Assembly (NCBI GenBank): GCA_964394585.1
Contig: CAYMYI010000166.1
Span: forward strand, 1-7,523
Source of the DNA: CAYUJH01 sp964394585
GTDB taxonomy: Bacteria; Bacteroidota; Bacteroidia; Cytophagales; Flammeovirgaceae
DNA length: 7,523 bases
Direction of reading: 5' to 3'
In this document: positions 6,163 through 7,523 of the stretch, in pieces
Numbering within the stretch: the stretch's first letter is position 1
Layout of the letters: each line of letters starts with the position of its first letter
Notes under the pieces: generated by a model
Databases searched by the model: none
What the model was told of the DNA's origin: nothing
Seen by the model: only the letters and a program-made list of their open reading frames with translations
Position numbers and translations under genes: made by a program

Positions 6163-7130
6163 TGGAGGTAGTACGCTACCAAACTGCCCACGCCGAGGGA
6201 TGGAATCGGTTTGTACAAAGTGCCGCTAATGGCACTTTTTTGTTTCACCGCAATTTTATGGAATACCATGCCCACCGATTTACTGACGCCTCTTTGTTGC
6301 TGTTCCAACGGAAAAAACTCATGGCGATTTTTCCTGCAAACCAAGTGGGTAAGGTGGTGCAATCGCATGGTGGGCTAAGCTTTGGCGGATTGCTAGTGCC
6401 GCATTCGTTGCGTTTTGAGGAAACGCTTGCTTGTTGGGCAGCTCTATCGGCATTTTGGATAGCTAATGGTGTGGAACAGGTACTCTATAAAGCCGTGCCA
6501 GGGTATTATCATCGTTCGCCTCTATTTACCGATGTAGGGTTGTTGCAAAAAGTAGGGTCTACGCCACAGGTAGAATTTGCTTCGGTGGTTGATGTACGCC
6601 ACCCACTCCCTTACCAAAAACGTCGTGCCCGTGCGATACAAAAAGCGCGTAACGCTCGGTTACAACTCTACGCCGATAGTAACCAATGGGCATCTTTTTG
6701 GGATTTGCTTTCAGAAAACCTACGGCAACGCCATGGCTTGCAACCCACTCACACGCTGGAAGAAATCAAACGATTGAAACACCAATTTCCTAACCAAATA
6801 CAGCTACATATTTGCACTACGCAACAAGGGGTGTTATTGGCAGGTATCGTATTGTTTTTGCACCCTACGGTGGCACATGCGCAGTATATTGCCAATGGAG
6901 AACAGGGGAGGAACCTTGGCGCACTCGATTTCTTGCTCGATGGTATTATCCGCCGTTTTCGGCATTTGCCCTTTGTAGGCTTAGGGGTGAGCGACTACCG
7001 GAACGAAGCGGGGGAAATCAACTCTGGGCTTACCACTTGGAAAGAAGGCTTTGGTGCAAGGGCTTATCCGCATTACGCATTCACTATACTACCCAAGCAA
7101 TTGACTGACCTCCAAAAAATAATGATTTGA
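6162..7130 (+). CDS. FemAB-like GNAT-family N-acyltransferase
   Basis: A 322-residue protein predicted to transfer an acyl or aminoacyl group to an amine; the substrate is unknown. It resembles the GNAT-fold proteins related to FemAB (Acetyltransf_6-like), many of which act on cell-wall or surface-polysaccharide precursors. Visible family features are NGTFLFHRNFMEYH (23-36), SHGGLSFGGL (68-77), a basic helix PYQKRRARAIQKARNA (150-165), FWDLLSENLRQRHG (179-192), and a C-terminal GNAT-like half with YIANGEQGRNLGALDFLLDG (242-261) and WKEGFGARAYPHY (293-305). There is no signal peptide or membrane segment, so it is cytoplasmic. The start is set by the one-base overlap with the pncA stop (TAATG). 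It converges with the receiver gene, 18 nt away. The fold assignment is fairly secure, the function is not, and nothing seen ties it to NAD metabolism apart from the overlap. Confidence 0.82.
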   Translation: MEVVRYQTAHAEGWNRFVQSAANGTFLFHRNFMEYHAHRFTDASLLLFQRKKLMAIFPANQVGKVVQSHGGLSFGGLLVPHSLRFEETLACWAALSAFWIANGVEQVLYKAVPGYYHRSPLFTDVGLLQKVGSTPQVEFASVVDVRHPLPYQKRRARAIQKARNARLQLYADSNQWASFWDLLSENLRQRHGLQPTHTLEEIKRLKHQFPNQIQLHICTTQQGVLLAGIVLFLHPTVAHAQYIANGEQGRNLGALDFLLDGIIRRFRHLPFVGLGVSDYRNEAGEINSGLTTWKEGFGARAYPHYAFTILPKQLTDLQKIMI

Positions 7131-7148
7131 ATAAATTTGAGCGAAATA

Positions 7149-7520
7149 CTACTTTCTTAAAACGGTTTCTAAGGCGTTTTCTATTTCTTTCAAATCGAAC
7201 GGTTTACCTAAATATTTTTGTACGATGCCTTCTTTTATAGCCTTTTCAATTTCAGGGGTGATATCGAACCCGGTAAGGATGAAAAAAGGGATGCTAGGGT
7301 TTTGAGCATGGGCTTCTTTTATAAAAGAAATCCCATCCATACGGGGCATTTTCATATCGCTAATCACAACATCAACCTCTTTATGATTGTGTAGCAATTT
7401 CAGTCCTTCCTCACCTGACTCTGCCGTTAAAATCTTGTATTTATCAAAAAAATTGAACTCAAAAACTTGAAGGTTGATGGGTTCATCGTCAACATAAAGA
7501 ATAGTTCTGGATGTGTTCAT
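7149..7520 (-). CDS. Stand-alone CheY-like response regulator receiver protein
   Basis: A 123-residue phosphoacceptor domain of a two-component pathway, with no output domain, so it probably signals through protein contacts or a phosphorelay. Receiver landmarks are complete: the acidic pair D11-D12 in ILYVDDEPINL, phosphorylation site D55 in VVISDMKMPRMDG (51-63), T83 in FFILTGF, aromatic Y103, and K106-P107 in KYLGKPF. The chain ends right after the last receiver helix (ENALETVLRK). The ATG at 7520 is only 3 nt from the window edge and sits at the expected start of the domain, so the gene appears whole. Its promoter and any partner histidine kinase would lie to the right, outside the window. 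Confidence 0.92.
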   Translation of the reverse strand: MNTSRTILYVDDEPINLQVFEFNFFDKYKILTAESGEEGLKLLHNHKEVDVVISDMKMPRMDGISFIKEAHAQNPSIPFFILTGFDITPEIEKAIKEGIVQKYLGKPFDLKEIENALETVLRK

Positions 7521-7523
7521 AAA

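Noticed and set aside
7131..7148. Bidirectional terminator between the convergent acyltransferase and receiver genes
   Set aside because: The 18-nt gap is AT-rich, but I see no inverted repeat of useful length in it or just beyond its edges.

Overview
The window looks like an ordinary chromosomal housekeeping segment of a member of the Bacteroidota. Three things point there. The DNA polymerase III alpha subunit has a proofreading exonuclease fused at its N-terminus and begins MYLIFDTETTG. PurM is of the roughly 390-residue type I associate with Bacteroidota. Promoter-like sequences fit the phylum's -33 TTG / -7 TAnnTTTG pattern, and start codons generally lack Shine-Dalgarno sequences. I cannot assign an order or genus.

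Layout. Positions 1-2170 (minus) hold the first 723 codons of dnaE, which runs off the left edge. A short gap (2171-2310) contains the terminator of the next gene and a well-formed dnaE promoter. Positions 2311-2745 (minus) encode a SlyD-like FKBP prolyl isomerase. A divergent spacer (2746-2951) separates it from a plus-strand pair: purM (2952-4124) and, 5 nt later, a ThiF/MoeB-type adenylyltransferase fused to a rhodanese domain (4130-5293). After a 248-nt spacer comes a second plus-strand pair, pncA (5542-6162) and a FemAB-like GNAT acyltransferase (6162-7130), whose stop and start codons overlap by one base. A convergent minus-strand gene (7149-7520) encodes a stand-alone CheY-like receiver protein.

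How the genes work together. The two minus-strand genes at the left concern replication and protein folding, and the terminator between them suggests separate transcription. The purM-thiF/moeB pair links the enzyme that makes AIR (aminoimidazole ribotide, the branch point of purine and thiamin-pyrimidine synthesis) to a sulfur-carrier activating enzyme, so a thiamin connection is plausible but unproven. The pncA-GNAT pair is translationally coupled, but its shared function is unclear.

I found no mobile element, CRISPR array, tRNA, rRNA or defence system, and nothing that clearly amounts to a new biological system. The most interesting signals are the loss of most PHP metal ligands in the exonuclease-fused DnaE, the missing zinc cysteines in the ThiF/MoeB-rhodanese protein, and an inverted repeat next to a candidate pncA promoter.
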